From Alphaproteobacteria bacterium (lineage in GTDB: Bacteria > Myxococcota_A > UBA796 > GCA-2862545), in NCBI GenBank assembly GCA_020632915.1, contig JACKEP010000032.1, positions 1-50,605 on the forward strand: a DNA stretch of 50,605 bases. The letters run 5' to 3'. This document shows, in pieces, positions 1 through 9,301 of this stretch (the stretch's first letter is position 1; every line of letters begins with the position of its first letter). The notes beneath the pieces are model-generated. The model made no database searches. It had not been told where the DNA came from and worked only from the letters and a program-made list of their open reading frames with translations. The translations under genes were made by a program, and so were the position numbers.

Positions 1-2381
1 TCGAGGTCGCCGATCGCGGCCTCGTCGAGGTCGGCCTCCGAGGCCAGCTCGAGCTGCTCCCAGGTCAGGCCCGAGGCGCTGCCGCGCTGCACGAGCACGC
101 CCTGCCCGCCGTCGAGCCAGAGCAGGTCGTCGTAGCCGTCGGCGTCGGCGTCGAGCACGCCAACCGCCGCCGCGGTGGTGACGGCGTCCACGCGCCAGGT
201 GAAGTCCGCGGACAGACCCGCGTCGGAGGGGTGGTACACGATCCGGTCTTCGACACGCTCGCGCACCAGATCGAGGCCGCCGTCGCCGTCGAAGTCGTGG
301 AACACCGCGGTGGTCCCGCGGCCGCTCTGCAGGTTGGACGCCACGCCGAAGCCGGTGCCGTCGCCATAGGCCACAGCGAGGCCGTACACGTGCGTCGCCA
401 CCAGGTCGAGGATGCCGTCGCCGTCGACGTCCTCGGCGAACGTCTCGTAGGCACGCCGATCCCACACGTTGACCAGGCTGCCGAACACACCCCCGTCGTT
501 GGGAAGGTAGCCCATGACGGAGTCGTCGAACGACGTCACCAGCACCTCCGGGTACCCGTCGCCGAACAGGTCGACGATCTCGAAGTCGCGCGGGTGCCAC
601 ACGTCGAGGAGCACGACCGGCGCGGCATAGGACGGCACGCCCGGCCCTGCTTCGTTCACGTACAGCAGGACCTGATCGTCCAGGATCAGGGCGACCACGA
701 GGTCGAGGTCGCCGTCGTCGTCGACATCGGCGAAGTCGAGGTTGGCGGGTGTGTCGCCGGTGCCGACGAGGAGCGTTGCGGGCCCGTAGGCGACGCCGAT
801 GTTCTCGTACCAGTAGATCGAGTCGGTGGAGAGGCTCTCGCCTCGCGTCGGCACCACGAGGTCCAGGTCGCCGTCGGCGTCCACGTCCACGAGCACCACG
901 GCGTCGCCGTAGTGGCTGTCGGTGTCCACGGTCACGCTGACCCAGGGCGACGCCACGTCCACTTCGTCGCACACCCCGTCGAGGTCGGTGTCGGCGCCCG
1001 TGCCGAGGCAGGGGTCGACGTCGTCGCAGGTTCCGTCGCCGTCGGTGTCGCCGGTGGCGTCGTCGCCGACGCAGGCGTCGACGTCGTCGCAGACACCGTC
1101 CAGGTCGCTGTCCGGACCCGTCCCGTAGCAGGGGTCGAGGTCGTCGCAGGTGCCGTCGCCGTCGCTGTCGCCGGTGGCATCGTCGCCGTCGCAGGCGTCG
1201 AGATCGTCGCAGACCCCGTCGCTGTCGGTGTCGCCGAGGGCGTCGTCGCCCGTGCAGGCATCGAGGTCATCGCAGACGCCGTCGCTGTCCGCGTCGCCGC
1301 TGGCGTCGTCGCCGTCGCAGGCGTCGAGATCGTCGCAGTCGCCGTCGACGTCGGTGTCGCCGAGGGCGTCGTCGCCGGTGCACATGTCGCGGTCGCCGCA
1401 GATGCCGTCGCCGTCGTCGTCGCCCGTTGTGTCGTCGCCCGTGCAGGTGTCGGCCGGATCCAGATCGCAGATGCCGTCGACGTCGGTGTCGACCAGGGTC
1501 TCTGCGCGCGTGCCGTCGTAGGGGAAACAGTCCGACAGATCGGGCGCCCCGTCGCCGTCGACGTCGTTGGTGGTGTACAGCTCGCCGCCGCCCGTCGTGA
1601 TGGTGGCGAGGTTGTTCACGAAGGGTGCGGCGAGCACGACGCGGCCGCCGCCTCCGGCGCCACCGCCCACGCGCGCCGTGCCCCCGGTCGCCGACACGGA
1701 CGTGGTCGTGTCCAGGAAGAGCAGCTGCTCGGCGTGCAGGAACACGCCGCCGCCCGCGCCCGCGCCCCCGTCGAGGGGCGACGCACCATCGGCAGCAAGG
1801 GTAGAGGACACGATGCTCATCCCGTAGGCGCCGAGCTCCAGTCCGCCGCCGCCGCCGCCACCTTGCCCTGCAGCGACCGGCGCGCCGCCGGAGCCTCCCT
1901 GGATGCGCACCCGGAGGTCACCGTACGTCGTTCCCCCGGCGCCGGCGTCCGGGAAGGTGTTGCCGGCGCTGCCGGCGCTTCCGAACCCGCCACCGCCACC
2001 ACGGAACCTCCCACCGCCGGGGCCGCTGCCGTTGCCCGTCCCGGACCCGCCGTCGTAGCCCCCGGGACCGGCGGTCTGTCCGCTGCCGCTCATGTCGAAG
2101 AGCACGCCGTCGAGCACCATGTCTTGCTTCGCGAGCAGGACGAGCGGTCGGCTGCCGGTCACGAAGATCTCGGAGCCCGTCAGGGTGAGGTTGTCGAAGG
2201 TGAACACCGCGGCGCCGTCGGCGGACACCACGCCCTGGAGCAGCACCCCCCCTCCCCAGCCGAGGGTGTCGGTGTTCACGATCACCTGCCCGTCGTGCTC
2301 GAGGTCACCGTACAGGGAGGTGTAGGCCCCGGGATCGTGGGGGCCAGCGTGTGCCGTGAGGGCGAGGAGCAGGACGAGCAT
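1..2381 (-). CDS. secreted glycine-rich / TSP3 / FG-GAP repeat protein (3' end outside window)
   Basis: The reading frame is open from the ATG at 2381 down through position 3 without a stop, so at least 793 residues are present and the C-terminus is missing. It starts with a signal peptide (MLVLLLALTAHA, cleavage after AHA likely). Residues about 30-265 form a glycine-rich region. About 270-475 hold roughly nine Cys/Asp-rich repeats with DxDxDGxCD cores, as in thrombospondin type 3 calcium-binding repeats. From about 480 onward there are FG-GAP/VCBS-type motifs (DVDADGDLDLVV, DVDDDGDLDLVV, DVDGDGILDLVA and others). Six are complete in the window and a seventh begins at the edge, which would fit one seven-bladed propeller. 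The protein is probably a calcium-dependent surface or secreted protein; its ligand is unknown. It is divergent from the SEFIR-NACHT gene. An opposite-strand ORF covers the same stretch but has no domain-like content. Confidence 0.85.
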   Translation of the reverse strand, partial: MLVLLLALTAHAGPHDPGAYTSLYGDLEHDGQVIVNTDTLGWGGGVLLQGVVSADGAAVFTFDNLTLTGSEIFVTGSRPLVLLAKQDMVLDGVLFDMSGSGQTAGPGGYDGGSGTGNGSGPGGGRFRGGGGGFGSAGSAGNTFPDAGAGGTTYGDLRVRIQGGSGGAPVAAGQGGGGGGGLELGAYGMSIVSSTLAADGASPLDGGAGAGGGVFLHAEQLLFLDTTTSVSATGGTARVGGGAGGGGRVVLAAPFVNNLATITTGGGELYTTNDVDGDGAPDLSDCFPYDGTRAETLVDTDVDGICDLDPADTCTGDDTTGDDDGDGICGDRDMCTGDDALGDTDVDGDCDDLDACDGDDASGDADSDGVCDDLDACTGDDALGDTDSDGVCDDLDACDGDDATGDSDGDGTCDDLDPCYGTGPDSDLDGVCDDVDACVGDDATGDTDGDGTCDDVDPCLGTGADTDLDGVCDEVDVASPWVSVTVDTDSHYGDAVVLVDVDADGDLDLVVPTRGESLSTDSIYWYENIGVAYGPATLLVGTGDTPANLDFADVDDDGDLDLVVALILDDQVLLYVNEAGPGVPSYAAPVVLLDVWHPRDFEIVDLFGDGYPEVLVTSFDDSVMGYLPNDGGVFGSLVNVWDRRAYETFAEDVDGDGILDLVATHVYGLAVAYGDGTGFGVASNLQSGRGTTAVFHDFDGDGGLDLVRERVEDRIVYHPSDAGLSADFTWRVDAVTTAAAVGVLDADADGYDDLLWLDGGQGVLVQRGSASGLTWEQLELASEADLDEAAIGDL
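960..1520 (-). repeat. TSP3-type tandem coding repeat
   Basis: The DNA holds about nine imperfect units of roughly 57-63 bp. On the minus strand they encode 19-21 residue Asp/Cys repeats of the type CxGDDAxGDxDxDGxCDDLD. Units alternate between an ACxGDDAxGD form and a PCxGTGxD form. Divergence between units is at codon level, so this is an old protein repeat and not a recent tandem duplication. Confidence 0.7.
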
Positions 2382-2504
2382 GGGGTCTCCGGCGAGGTCG
2401 GGGGCGAGCGCGGACGGCTTCCGCTTGGAGAAACGACATCCGCCGGAAACGCGGATCAGAAATCTGAGGGGAGGGTGGGGAGATCTGGCGGGGAAGCCCT
2501 GTGC

Positions 2505-2510
2505 TAGCGT
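2505..2510 (+). promoter_or_regulatory. -10-like element of the SEFIR-NACHT gene
   Basis: TAGCGT in the context TGTGCTAGCGT ends 8 nt before the GTG at 2519. Transcription would start near 2517, giving an almost leaderless mRNA. No Shine-Dalgarno sequence lies between this element and 2519. I see no convincing -35. Confidence 0.4.
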
Positions 2511-2518
2511 TCCGTTCC

Positions 2519-5500
2519 GTGTCCCACCGCCTGTTCGTCTCGTACGCCATCGCCCCCGATGCCCACGTGGATCGGGTGATCGCGCTCGTGGCCGAACTCG
2601 CCGCCCGAGGCTTCGACGTGGTGTTCGACCGGGACCACGACCACCCGCCCGAGGGGTGGTCGACGTGGATGCAGCGGGAGCTCGCCGCCGCCGACCGGAT
2701 CGTCGTGGTGTGCACGCCGGCCTACCTTGCCCGCGCGCGCGGTGAGGTGCCGGAAGGCGAGGGTCGGGCGGTGGCCTGGGAGTGGCACCTCTGCCGTGGG
2801 CAGCTGTACGACGGACGGGGTCACGCCGGACGGATCGTCCCGGTCTCCTTCGATGCCGAGGGCGCGCGGAGCGTGCCGGAGGAGGCGTGGGATCTGCCGC
2901 GCTACGACCTGGGGACCGACGAGGGTGTGGAGCGCCTCGTGGCAGCGCTCCGCAAGCCGCTGGTCGTCCGTCCCCGCCCTCCGGGACGCGCGGCGGCACC
3001 GGTACGGGGCGATGTGCCCGACACCCGCCTGGTGCGTGCGCTCGTCCGTGCTTGCGATCGACGCGGCTGGCCCGTCTCGGCGGACGGCGTCCACGTCGGA
3101 TCGGTGGTGGTGCCCCTCGAGACCGTCGCCGGGATCAACCGTCGGATCCTGGACTCACGGTGGTACACCCACCTGCCGCCCATCCTCGGATCCGACGAGC
3201 CGTTGCCGATGGCGTCGATGTTCGTGGAGCTGTCGCTGGCGTCCTCGGCGTCCGAGCCCAATCCGTTGCTGCTCGCCGAGCGGCCGTCGCTGGCCACGGA
3301 GCTGAATCGACGACGGGCGCGCCGACGCCAGCGACGGGTCGACCTCGAGGCGTTCCTGGAACTGCCAGCGTCGCGGTTCGCCGTGGTCCTCGGTGACCCG
3401 GGAAGTGGCAAGTCCAGTCTCGTCCGGCGGATCGCGCTGGATGTCGCGCAAGACCGCGCCCCGCGATGGACCACGGCCGTGGTCGTGCCGCTGGCCCTGT
3501 GGTGGGAGGCGTGTGGGCAGCACGGCGTGGACCTGGCGGCGTTCGGCCTCGCCCAGCTGCTGGACCGCACGGCGGTGCCCGGCTCGGTGACACCCGCCGA
3601 AGTGGCGCGTCGCGGGTCCGCGCTCCAGGCGCTCGACGCCATCCTGTCCGAGATGGATCGAGGGGAGGAGTCGGGTGTCCTCTGGCTGGTCGACGGCTTG
3701 GACGAGCTCGCCGGCAACCCCGAGGCCACCCGCGCGGCCACGCTGCAGATCCGCGCGCTCGCGGCCCGCTTCGGCTGCATCGTGACCTCGCGACCGGCAG
3801 GGTTTCTCGGCGGCCTCGACGAGCAGGCGCGGTTCGTGCTGCTCGAGCTCGACGACGATGACGTCCACACGCTGGTGGTGCAGTGGTTCGCCCACCAGGG
3901 AGAGGGCGACGGTGCGTCCTCCGCGTTGCTCACCCAGATCGACGGAAACCCGCGCCTGCAGGAGATGGCGCGCAACCCGTTCCTGTGCACGCTCCTCTGC
4001 CTGTTGGCGCAGTCCACGAACGGCCCGGTCCCGGCCTACCGGCCGGATGTGTATGAGCGCGTGCTCGACCTCGCCCGTGAGCAGGCCGTGAGCCGGACCC
4101 AGGAACCATCCTGTTTCGACCAGGAGAGCCGCGACGCGTTGGCCCGCTGCTGTGCGTGGCTGCATACCGACGCGCCGCACGCGCCGCGCCACCTGTTCAG
4201 CGACGACGACTGGCGCCGGTGCGATCCTCGGGCCCCCGACCTCGTGCGGCGCGTGCTGCCGGCGCGCGTGGTGACCCGATGGGGTGCGGCGGGGGACTAC
4301 CACCTCATGCACCTGACGATGCACGAGTACCTGGTGGCGCGACACCTGGTCGATGCAACCCCGGCCGACGCGCTCCCGGAGCTGCTGCGCGAGCGTCGCT
4401 ACCTGCCCCAGTGGCGGGTGATCCTGAGGTTCGCCGGCGCGTTGTGGTGGATGAAGGGCGACCGCGACGCCTTCAAGGCGCTGCTCGTGTCGCTGCTCGA
4501 CCCCCCGGACCTGCTCGGCAAGACGTGCATCGACGTCGCCTGGATCCTCGTCGACGCCGGCGTGGAGGACACGACCTCCCTGCTGGGCGAGGACCTGCGC
4601 GAGACGCTCTGGTCGGTGTGGGCCGAAGGGCAGCCGTTCCTGCAGGACGCCGCGTCCCAGGCGCTGGGCATCCTGTGCCGGGACTGGCTGTGGCAGCGCG
4701 TCCTCGCGGTGATGGAGGGCGCTGCTGAGGCGCCTCAGCGCGCCGAAGGCACCTCCTCGGCGCTGGAGCTCGTGTGGCTGGGGGAGCCGGAGCGCCGGGA
4801 GCGGGAGGCCGACCTCCGCGTCCTGCGCCTGCTCGCCGAGCTGCGCGACGACGACGCCGTCGACCTGTTGTTCGAGGTGGCGTTCGGGGGCGGAAGCGCC
4901 GACGCGCGGTACGTCGCCGTCGACACCCTGGCGGACATCGGCACCCGCCGGGTCCGTACGGAGTTCGCCCGCCGCGCCGCCGACGAGGCGCTGTCGGACA
5001 CGCACGTGGCGCTGATCGCCCGGTTCGCGGCCCGGGCGCGGCACCACGCCCTGGTGCCGTGGCTCTGCGATCGGCTGCTCGGTGCGCCCGTGGTGGTGGA
5101 GGCGCCCGGCGTGGACGCCTCGGTCCCGGAGGATCGGCGCGAACCGCTGTTCGTCACACTCCTCGGGACGATCGGCGAGCTGGCGGACCCCGACGCCATC
5201 GACGTCATCGGGCGCTGGGTGCTCGCGCAGTGGCCTGTGGCGGACGAGGAGCTGGGTGTCGAAGCGGCTGCAATCGTGCTGGAGACCGTGGGCGCCATCG
5301 TCCTCGAACACGACGCGGCCCGACCCCAGGCGCTCGCGGTGCGCGAGACGGTTCAGGGTGTGCTGGGCGACGAGGCGTGGCAGCTCGTCCGGGCCGCCGC
5401 CGTGGCGTGGACCCTGGCGCGCGAAGACGAGCTCCTCGCGTGGCTCGACGACCCCTCTGAGCGGTCGGAGATCCTCGACGGCCTCGGCGACGCGGCGGAC

Positions 5501-6058
5501 GCCGGGCATCCGATCCCGTCGCGTGTCCGCGACGCGATGGAGCGGCTGGCCGACGAAGGCGACGACGAAGCGTTCCAGGCGCTGGTCAAGGCGGAGATGT
5601 GCAGCTTCCTCGTCGAGGGGTCGACCCCGCGCTTGGACGGCCTCCGCGCGGGCCTGTCGGCCGACGGCAGGGAGCGGCGCGCGACGGCGGCCTACGCGCT
5701 CGGCCTGCTGGAAGATACCGCCTCCGAGCCCACGCTCAGAGCGCTCGCGCGCGACCCGACGCAGGGTGCGTTCGTTCGGGTGAACGCTGTGCAGGGCCTC
5801 GGGATGCTGCCGCAGGTGGGTGCCAGGACGCTGGACCTGCTGGAGCGGCTGCTCGCGGACGACCTGCCCGAAGTCCAGGAGGTCGCCGCCTCCGCGCTGT
5901 GCACCCACGATCTTGCGCGCGCAGGGCGTCATCGTGGCCTCCCGACGGTCCGTCACGAGCTCGCGCGCCGCGCCGCCCTTCGGAACGAGCTCGTGTTCGA
6001 GGCCGGCTTCGTGGACGAGCGGGGCCTGTTTCACCCATGGACCTCGTCGGGCGGGTAG
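2519..6058 (+). CDS. SEFIR-NACHT-HEAT protein, predicted NLR-like defence ATPase
   Basis: This is a 1179-residue cytosolic protein. Residues 1-110 look like a SEFIR domain (TIR relative): RLFVSYA near the start, then FDVVFDRD and the typical VVCTPAYL. Residues about 115-280 are a linker of unknown fold. The NACHT-type STAND ATPase follows, with Walker A G292DPGSGKSS300, Walker B LWLVDGLDE (388-396), TSRP (423-426) and a later NPFLCTLLCLLA helix. From about 600 to the end the sequence is alpha-helical with HEAT-like repeats, the usual sensor part of such proteins. In bacteria, STAND ATPases with TIR or SEFIR effectors are known to trigger abortive anti-phage responses; that role here is inference. 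I prefer the GTG at 2519 because the domain begins there and a -10-like element lies just upstream; GTG 2501 is the alternative. No second effector gene is adjacent, so it may be a single-gene system. Confidence 0.85.
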   Translation: MSHRLFVSYAIAPDAHVDRVIALVAELAARGFDVVFDRDHDHPPEGWSTWMQRELAAADRIVVVCTPAYLARARGEVPEGEGRAVAWEWHLCRGQLYDGRGHAGRIVPVSFDAEGARSVPEEAWDLPRYDLGTDEGVERLVAALRKPLVVRPRPPGRAAAPVRGDVPDTRLVRALVRACDRRGWPVSADGVHVGSVVVPLETVAGINRRILDSRWYTHLPPILGSDEPLPMASMFVELSLASSASEPNPLLLAERPSLATELNRRRARRRQRRVDLEAFLELPASRFAVVLGDPGSGKSSLVRRIALDVAQDRAPRWTTAVVVPLALWWEACGQHGVDLAAFGLAQLLDRTAVPGSVTPAEVARRGSALQALDAILSEMDRGEESGVLWLVDGLDELAGNPEATRAATLQIRALAARFGCIVTSRPAGFLGGLDEQARFVLLELDDDDVHTLVVQWFAHQGEGDGASSALLTQIDGNPRLQEMARNPFLCTLLCLLAQSTNGPVPAYRPDVYERVLDLAREQAVSRTQEPSCFDQESRDALARCCAWLHTDAPHAPRHLFSDDDWRRCDPRAPDLVRRVLPARVVTRWGAAGDYHLMHLTMHEYLVARHLVDATPADALPELLRERRYLPQWRVILRFAGALWWMKGDRDAFKALLVSLLDPPDLLGKTCIDVAWILVDAGVEDTTSLLGEDLRETLWSVWAEGQPFLQDAASQALGILCRDWLWQRVLAVMEGAAEAPQRAEGTSSALELVWLGEPERREREADLRVLRLLAELRDDDAVDLLFEVAFGGGSADARYVAVDTLADIGTRRVRTEFARRAADEALSDTHVALIARFAARARHHALVPWLCDRLLGAPVVVEAPGVDASVPEDRREPLFVTLLGTIGELADPDAIDVIGRWVLAQWPVADEELGVEAAAIVLETVGAIVLEHDAARPQALAVRETVQGVLGDEAWQLVRAAAVAWTLAREDELLAWLDDPSERSEILDGLGDAADAGHPIPSRVRDAMERLADEGDDEAFQALVKAEMCSFLVEGSTPRLDGLRAGLSADGRERRATAAYALGLLEDTASEPTLRALARDPTQGAFVRVNAVQGLGMLPQVGARTLDLLERLLADDLPEVQEVAASALCTHDLARAGRHRGLPTVRHELARRAALRNELVFEAGFVDERGLFHPWTSSGG

Positions 6059-6230
6059 GGGGGCTCCTGGCCCCGCGGGCCCGGGTCGTCGACTGCCGTA
6101 CAGCGTTCGCGCACCCGCCTCCACCCCCCGCTCCTGCCCGCCTCACCTGCACCCTCGCCGCCGTCCCCGCCGCGAACAGCACAATCGCGACCCCTCATGC
6201 GCGCGGTTGTGAGCCTGTCCCGTCTCTGCC

Positions 6231-6236
6231 TACAGT
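6231..6236 (+). promoter_or_regulatory. possible -10 element for the 6300 lipoprotein operon
   Basis: TACAGT (context CTGCCTACAGTCC) lies 63 nt before the ATG at 6300, within the 241-bp gap after the NACHT gene. It resembles the hexamers in front of other genes in this window. I see nothing else of note in the gap. Confidence 0.25.
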
Positions 6237-6299
6237 CCGCGCCGTGGCCCGCACCTGTCGCCGCCCGTGGCGTCTCGGTGTCGGGCGAGCGGGGGAGAC

Positions 6300-7247
6300 A
6301 TGCGCAGGGTCGAGGGGTTCGCGGTCGTCGTCGCGCTGGCCGGCTGCAGCGGTGGCGGGGGGCAGGGGTCGGGCACGCTCGGGTTGGAGATCAGCGGCAC
6401 CACGCCGTCGTGGTTCGGCGACGTGCCCGTGGCGCTTGCGCCCGCCGACTGGAAGGGGGCCAACGACTTCGGACCCGTGCTGCAGTGGGGAGAGTCGGCC
6501 ATCGGCGGCGTCGACGACTGGTTCTCGCCCTACTGGACCACCACGTTCCCGCTGCCCGCCGACGTCGCGGAGCAGTCGGGCCTCGGCCCGGACGCGAAGG
6601 TGACGTTCTACCTGCAGACTCACGACATCATGCTGCTCGGGCCCATCTTCAGCGGGCTGCTCGTCTTCGACGACTTCAAGGGCGCGTCCGAGTACGACCT
6701 GTCCGAGGGCTCGGGGGTCGCCGAGCGGGTGCGGTGGACCGGCAACTGGAAGGCACCGCTGGTGTTCTCGGGCACCATCGACGCCACCGTCGACACCCTC
6801 ACGCTGCACGGCACCTACGAGATGCCGCTCGTGTGCGGCGACAAGCCCAACTCCGGCAGGAACTGCGGCACGAACGGCATCGACCCGAACGTCGCGGCCT
6901 TCGTCACGGTCGACGACCCGTTCGTCGGCACCTGGTCCGAAGGCAACTACCAGTCCGATTGCCCGGCCGAGGTCGAGGCCACCTTCCTCGACGGCGCGGA
7001 CTACACCTGGAACATCGAGACGATGACGATCGGCGCGGGCCAGCCGCTCGACTGCCACGTGTCCGAGGGCACCAGCGGGCAGTGCGGCGGGGCCGTGGCG
7101 TCCGTCCAGGCCGACGGCTGCACGTGGACCGTCGACGCCTACGGCAGCCCGGGGACGCAGGTCTGGGTCTGGGGCACGGCCGACGCGAGCTGCACGCGCG
7201 AAGGGGGACGGTTCTGCGTCGCCACCCGCTGGGAGGACGCGCGATGA
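6300..7247 (+). CDS. predicted lipoprotein of unknown function
   Basis: This 315-residue protein has a short lipoprotein signal (MRRVEGFAVVVALAGC), so it is probably anchored in the outer or inner membrane. The ATG at 6300 is supported by a GGGGGAG Shine-Dalgarno sequence; an upstream GTG at 6267 would spoil the signal peptide. After a Gly/Ser spacer the mature part looks beta-rich, with many Trp and Tyr residues. The C-terminal half has several Cys (VCGDK, NCGTNG, CPAEVE, CHVSEG, QCGGA, GCTW, SCTREG, FCVA) that could form disulfides. I do not recognise the family. The stop overlaps the next start as ATGA, so the two lipoproteins are probably translated together. Confidence 0.75.
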   Translation: MRRVEGFAVVVALAGCSGGGGQGSGTLGLEISGTTPSWFGDVPVALAPADWKGANDFGPVLQWGESAIGGVDDWFSPYWTTTFPLPADVAEQSGLGPDAKVTFYLQTHDIMLLGPIFSGLLVFDDFKGASEYDLSEGSGVAERVRWTGNWKAPLVFSGTIDATVDTLTLHGTYEMPLVCGDKPNSGRNCGTNGIDPNVAAFVTVDDPFVGTWSEGNYQSDCPAEVEATFLDGADYTWNIETMTIGAGQPLDCHVSEGTSGQCGGAVASVQADGCTWTVDAYGSPGTQVWVWGTADASCTREGGRFCVATRWEDAR

Positions 7248-8224
7248 GGCACGCCATCCTGACGCTGGTGCTCGCCGGCTGCGCGGGCGGTGCGGGAGGG
7301 CTGGCGTTCGACGCCGAACGCATGGCCCAGCGCGCCGAGCTGTCGATGGAAGACACCGTGGCGATGCTGCATCGCGGCGACCACCTCTACGTCGCCGCGG
7401 GACCGTCCGAGCTCGCCGTGGTCGACATCTCCGACCCGCTCACGCCCACCGAGGTGGGCCGGTGGACGTCGGGCATCGGCAACACCCAGACCACCGCCCT
7501 GCTCTGGCTGGACGACCTCGTGGTGATGGCCGTGGGCTGGGACGTCTACGTGCTCGACGTGTCGGACCCCACGTCGCCCCAGGTCGTGAGCCGCACCGGC
7601 ATGGAGGTGCACATCGTCGGCCTCGCGCTGAGCGGCGACACCCTGGCGGTGTGGGGCGACGGCGTCAACCCGACGCTCGACCGCCTGTATGTCCTCGACC
7701 TGTCGGATCCGGCGGCCCCGGCGCTCGGCGGCTTCGTGCCGTTCGACTGGGCCCGTTCGACCGTGCAGGGTGTGGGCGGTGGGCGCTTCGTCGGGGGCGC
7801 GCCCGACGAGGCGACGGGCGGTGGCCTGGCGCTGCTCGACGCCACGGACCTCGCGACCCCGACGTTCGGGGCACCGTCGGCTGCACCTGGAGGCTTCGTG
7901 ATGGCCGTGGAAGGGGACGACGCCTACGTCCATGACCAGCGCGACCTCCACGTCGTCGACGTCCGCGATCCCGCAGCGCCCACGCTGCGCTTCAGCCGGG
8001 ACCTCGTCGCCTTCGACAAGGTGCTGCTCGTCGGGGGCTACGTGGGCATCACGCACCCGGCGGGCGTGTGGATGTTCCCGAAGGCCGAGCTCGAGACGCT
8101 GCCGGACGGCATCGGGCTGCCCGTCCCCACCACCGAACGGGTGCAGGCGCTGGTGTTCGACAGCCCGTACCTGTACATCGGCGCCGAGAACGTGCTCTAC
8201 ACGATGCAGGAGCTCCCGGACTGA
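7244..8224 (+). CDS. LVIVD-repeat lipoprotein, predicted beta-propeller
   Basis: This 326-residue lipoprotein has the signal MRHAILTLVLAGC. It contains at least five LVIVD-type repeats, in which a short beta stretch ends in a VVDISDPxxP-like motif: LAVVDISDPLTP, VYVLDVSDPTSP, LYVLDLSDPAAP, LALLDATDLATP and LHVVDVRDPAAP. Such repeats are predicted to fold into a propeller and are common in surface proteins of Bacteroidetes and myxobacteria; their ligands are mostly unknown. The start overlaps the stop of the preceding lipoprotein gene (ATGA), which points to an operon and perhaps a complex of the two at the cell surface. Confidence 0.8.
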   Translation: MRHAILTLVLAGCAGGAGGLAFDAERMAQRAELSMEDTVAMLHRGDHLYVAAGPSELAVVDISDPLTPTEVGRWTSGIGNTQTTALLWLDDLVVMAVGWDVYVLDVSDPTSPQVVSRTGMEVHIVGLALSGDTLAVWGDGVNPTLDRLYVLDLSDPAAPALGGFVPFDWARSTVQGVGGGRFVGGAPDEATGGGLALLDATDLATPTFGAPSAAPGGFVMAVEGDDAYVHDQRDLHVVDVRDPAAPTLRFSRDLVAFDKVLLVGGYVGITHPAGVWMFPKAELETLPDGIGLPVPTTERVQALVFDSPYLYIGAENVLYTMQELPD

Positions 8225-8266
8225 CGTCCACGGGAGCCCACGGTCCGCTCACGACGAAGGCTCCCG

Positions 8267-9292
8267 ATGGCTGTTCAACCCTGGAAGCTCCCGGTCGACC
8301 CCGGCCCCCTCGCGGCATTGGGGGTCCAGGAGATCGACGACCTCTACCTCGTGCGTCACGCGCTGGGGTCCGCGGGACTGTGGTGGGTGGCGCCCCTCGC
8401 CGAGGACGAGGTCTGCAACGTGTACGGCGTCGCGCTGTCCCCGGACCGCCCGGTCGCGACGTCGCCGGTCGTCCACGCGATGTTGGGCGACGTGGCGGTG
8501 GTGTGTAGCCGCGGTGAGCACGCCGTCGCGGCGACGGCATGGTTCGCCCGGCTCACGCGCAGCGCCATGGCCTGGCGTGAGGTGCAGGAGGTCTGGACGG
8601 ACCTGCGGGGTCCACTCGCCGCGCTGGAGCGCTCGCTGGGTGGCGACGGGGGCGTGGCCTGTTTGGAGGAGGTCCTGTTCGACGAGGCGTTGGCGACGCT
8701 CCCCTGGAACCGGCGCCTGGAGCCGGTGCCGATCCGGCGGGGCCTCGAGGTGCTGGCACGCGTCGACCCCACGGCGGAGACCGCGACGTTCTGCGCCCTC
8801 GCGGGCGCCTGGCTCGACGACGGGACGATGCCGTCGGACGCAGACGTCCAGGCGACCGGCATCTGGCGCTCGACGTTCGCGACGCTCGCCACGGCGTCGC
8901 GTGAGCCGGCGCCGATCGACCGGCTCACGCGCTGGCATGCCGGCACGCCCGCCGCCCTCGGCCACGCGATGTGGCCCGCTCCCGACCCGCGCAGCTACGC
9001 GAACTTCCTCTGCGCACAGCGGTTCCACACGGCGTGGGCGGAGCGCTCGGGAAGGCCCTGGACCGATCCGTCGCTCACGCTCGACACCTGCCTGGAGCGC
9101 GCCGCGCACGGTGATCTCGCCGCGGCGTGGCTCGGGCTCCAGGACCTCAGCTTCCGCTACGTCGGCACGGCCGAGCTGTGCCCGTCGGACCTCCCACGGG
9201 CGGCCGCCGAGATCGCGCGGGGCGCCGGGAACGCCGAGGTCGCCGACCTGGTGTCGGAGATGGTGGAGATCCTGGCGGACGACCCGTACTGA
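8267..9292 (+). CDS. hypothetical cytosolic protein
   Basis: This 341-residue protein has no signal peptide or membrane segment. It is rich in Ala, Trp and acidic residues and looks mainly alpha-helical in its second half. I do not recognise a domain. The N-terminal 90 residues (LYLVRHALGSAGLWWVAPL, then VVHAMLGDVAVVCSRGE) may be a small alpha/beta module. The ATG at 8267 has an AAGG sequence upstream. It lies 42 nt after the LVIVD lipoprotein gene and may be cotranscribed. An inverted repeat follows its stop. Confidence 0.65.
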   Translation: MAVQPWKLPVDPGPLAALGVQEIDDLYLVRHALGSAGLWWVAPLAEDEVCNVYGVALSPDRPVATSPVVHAMLGDVAVVCSRGEHAVAATAWFARLTRSAMAWREVQEVWTDLRGPLAALERSLGGDGGVACLEEVLFDEALATLPWNRRLEPVPIRRGLEVLARVDPTAETATFCALAGAWLDDGTMPSDADVQATGIWRSTFATLATASREPAPIDRLTRWHAGTPAALGHAMWPAPDPRSYANFLCAQRFHTAWAERSGRPWTDPSLTLDTCLERAAHGDLAAAWLGLQDLSFRYVGTAELCPSDLPRAAAEIARGAGNAEVADLVSEMVEILADDPY

Positions 9293-9301
9293 CGGCGGTG
9301 C

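Noticed and set aside
960..1520. Possible CRISPR-like array from regularly spaced GTCGTCGCAG units
   Set aside because: Units are unequal, encode in-frame TSP3 repeats, and have no unique spacers.
231..2507. Plus-strand ORF of 758 codons opposite the glycine-rich/TSP3/FG-GAP gene
   Set aside because: It mirrors the GAC/GTC-rich minus-strand gene; the translation is Val/Ala/Gly-His low-complexity without any domain, while the minus strand shows clear repeats and a signal peptide.
3155..6124. Minus-strand ORF of 989 codons opposite the SEFIR-NACHT gene
   Set aside because: It has no domain-like content (Arg/Gln/His-rich) and lies under a gene with well-conserved ATPase motifs.
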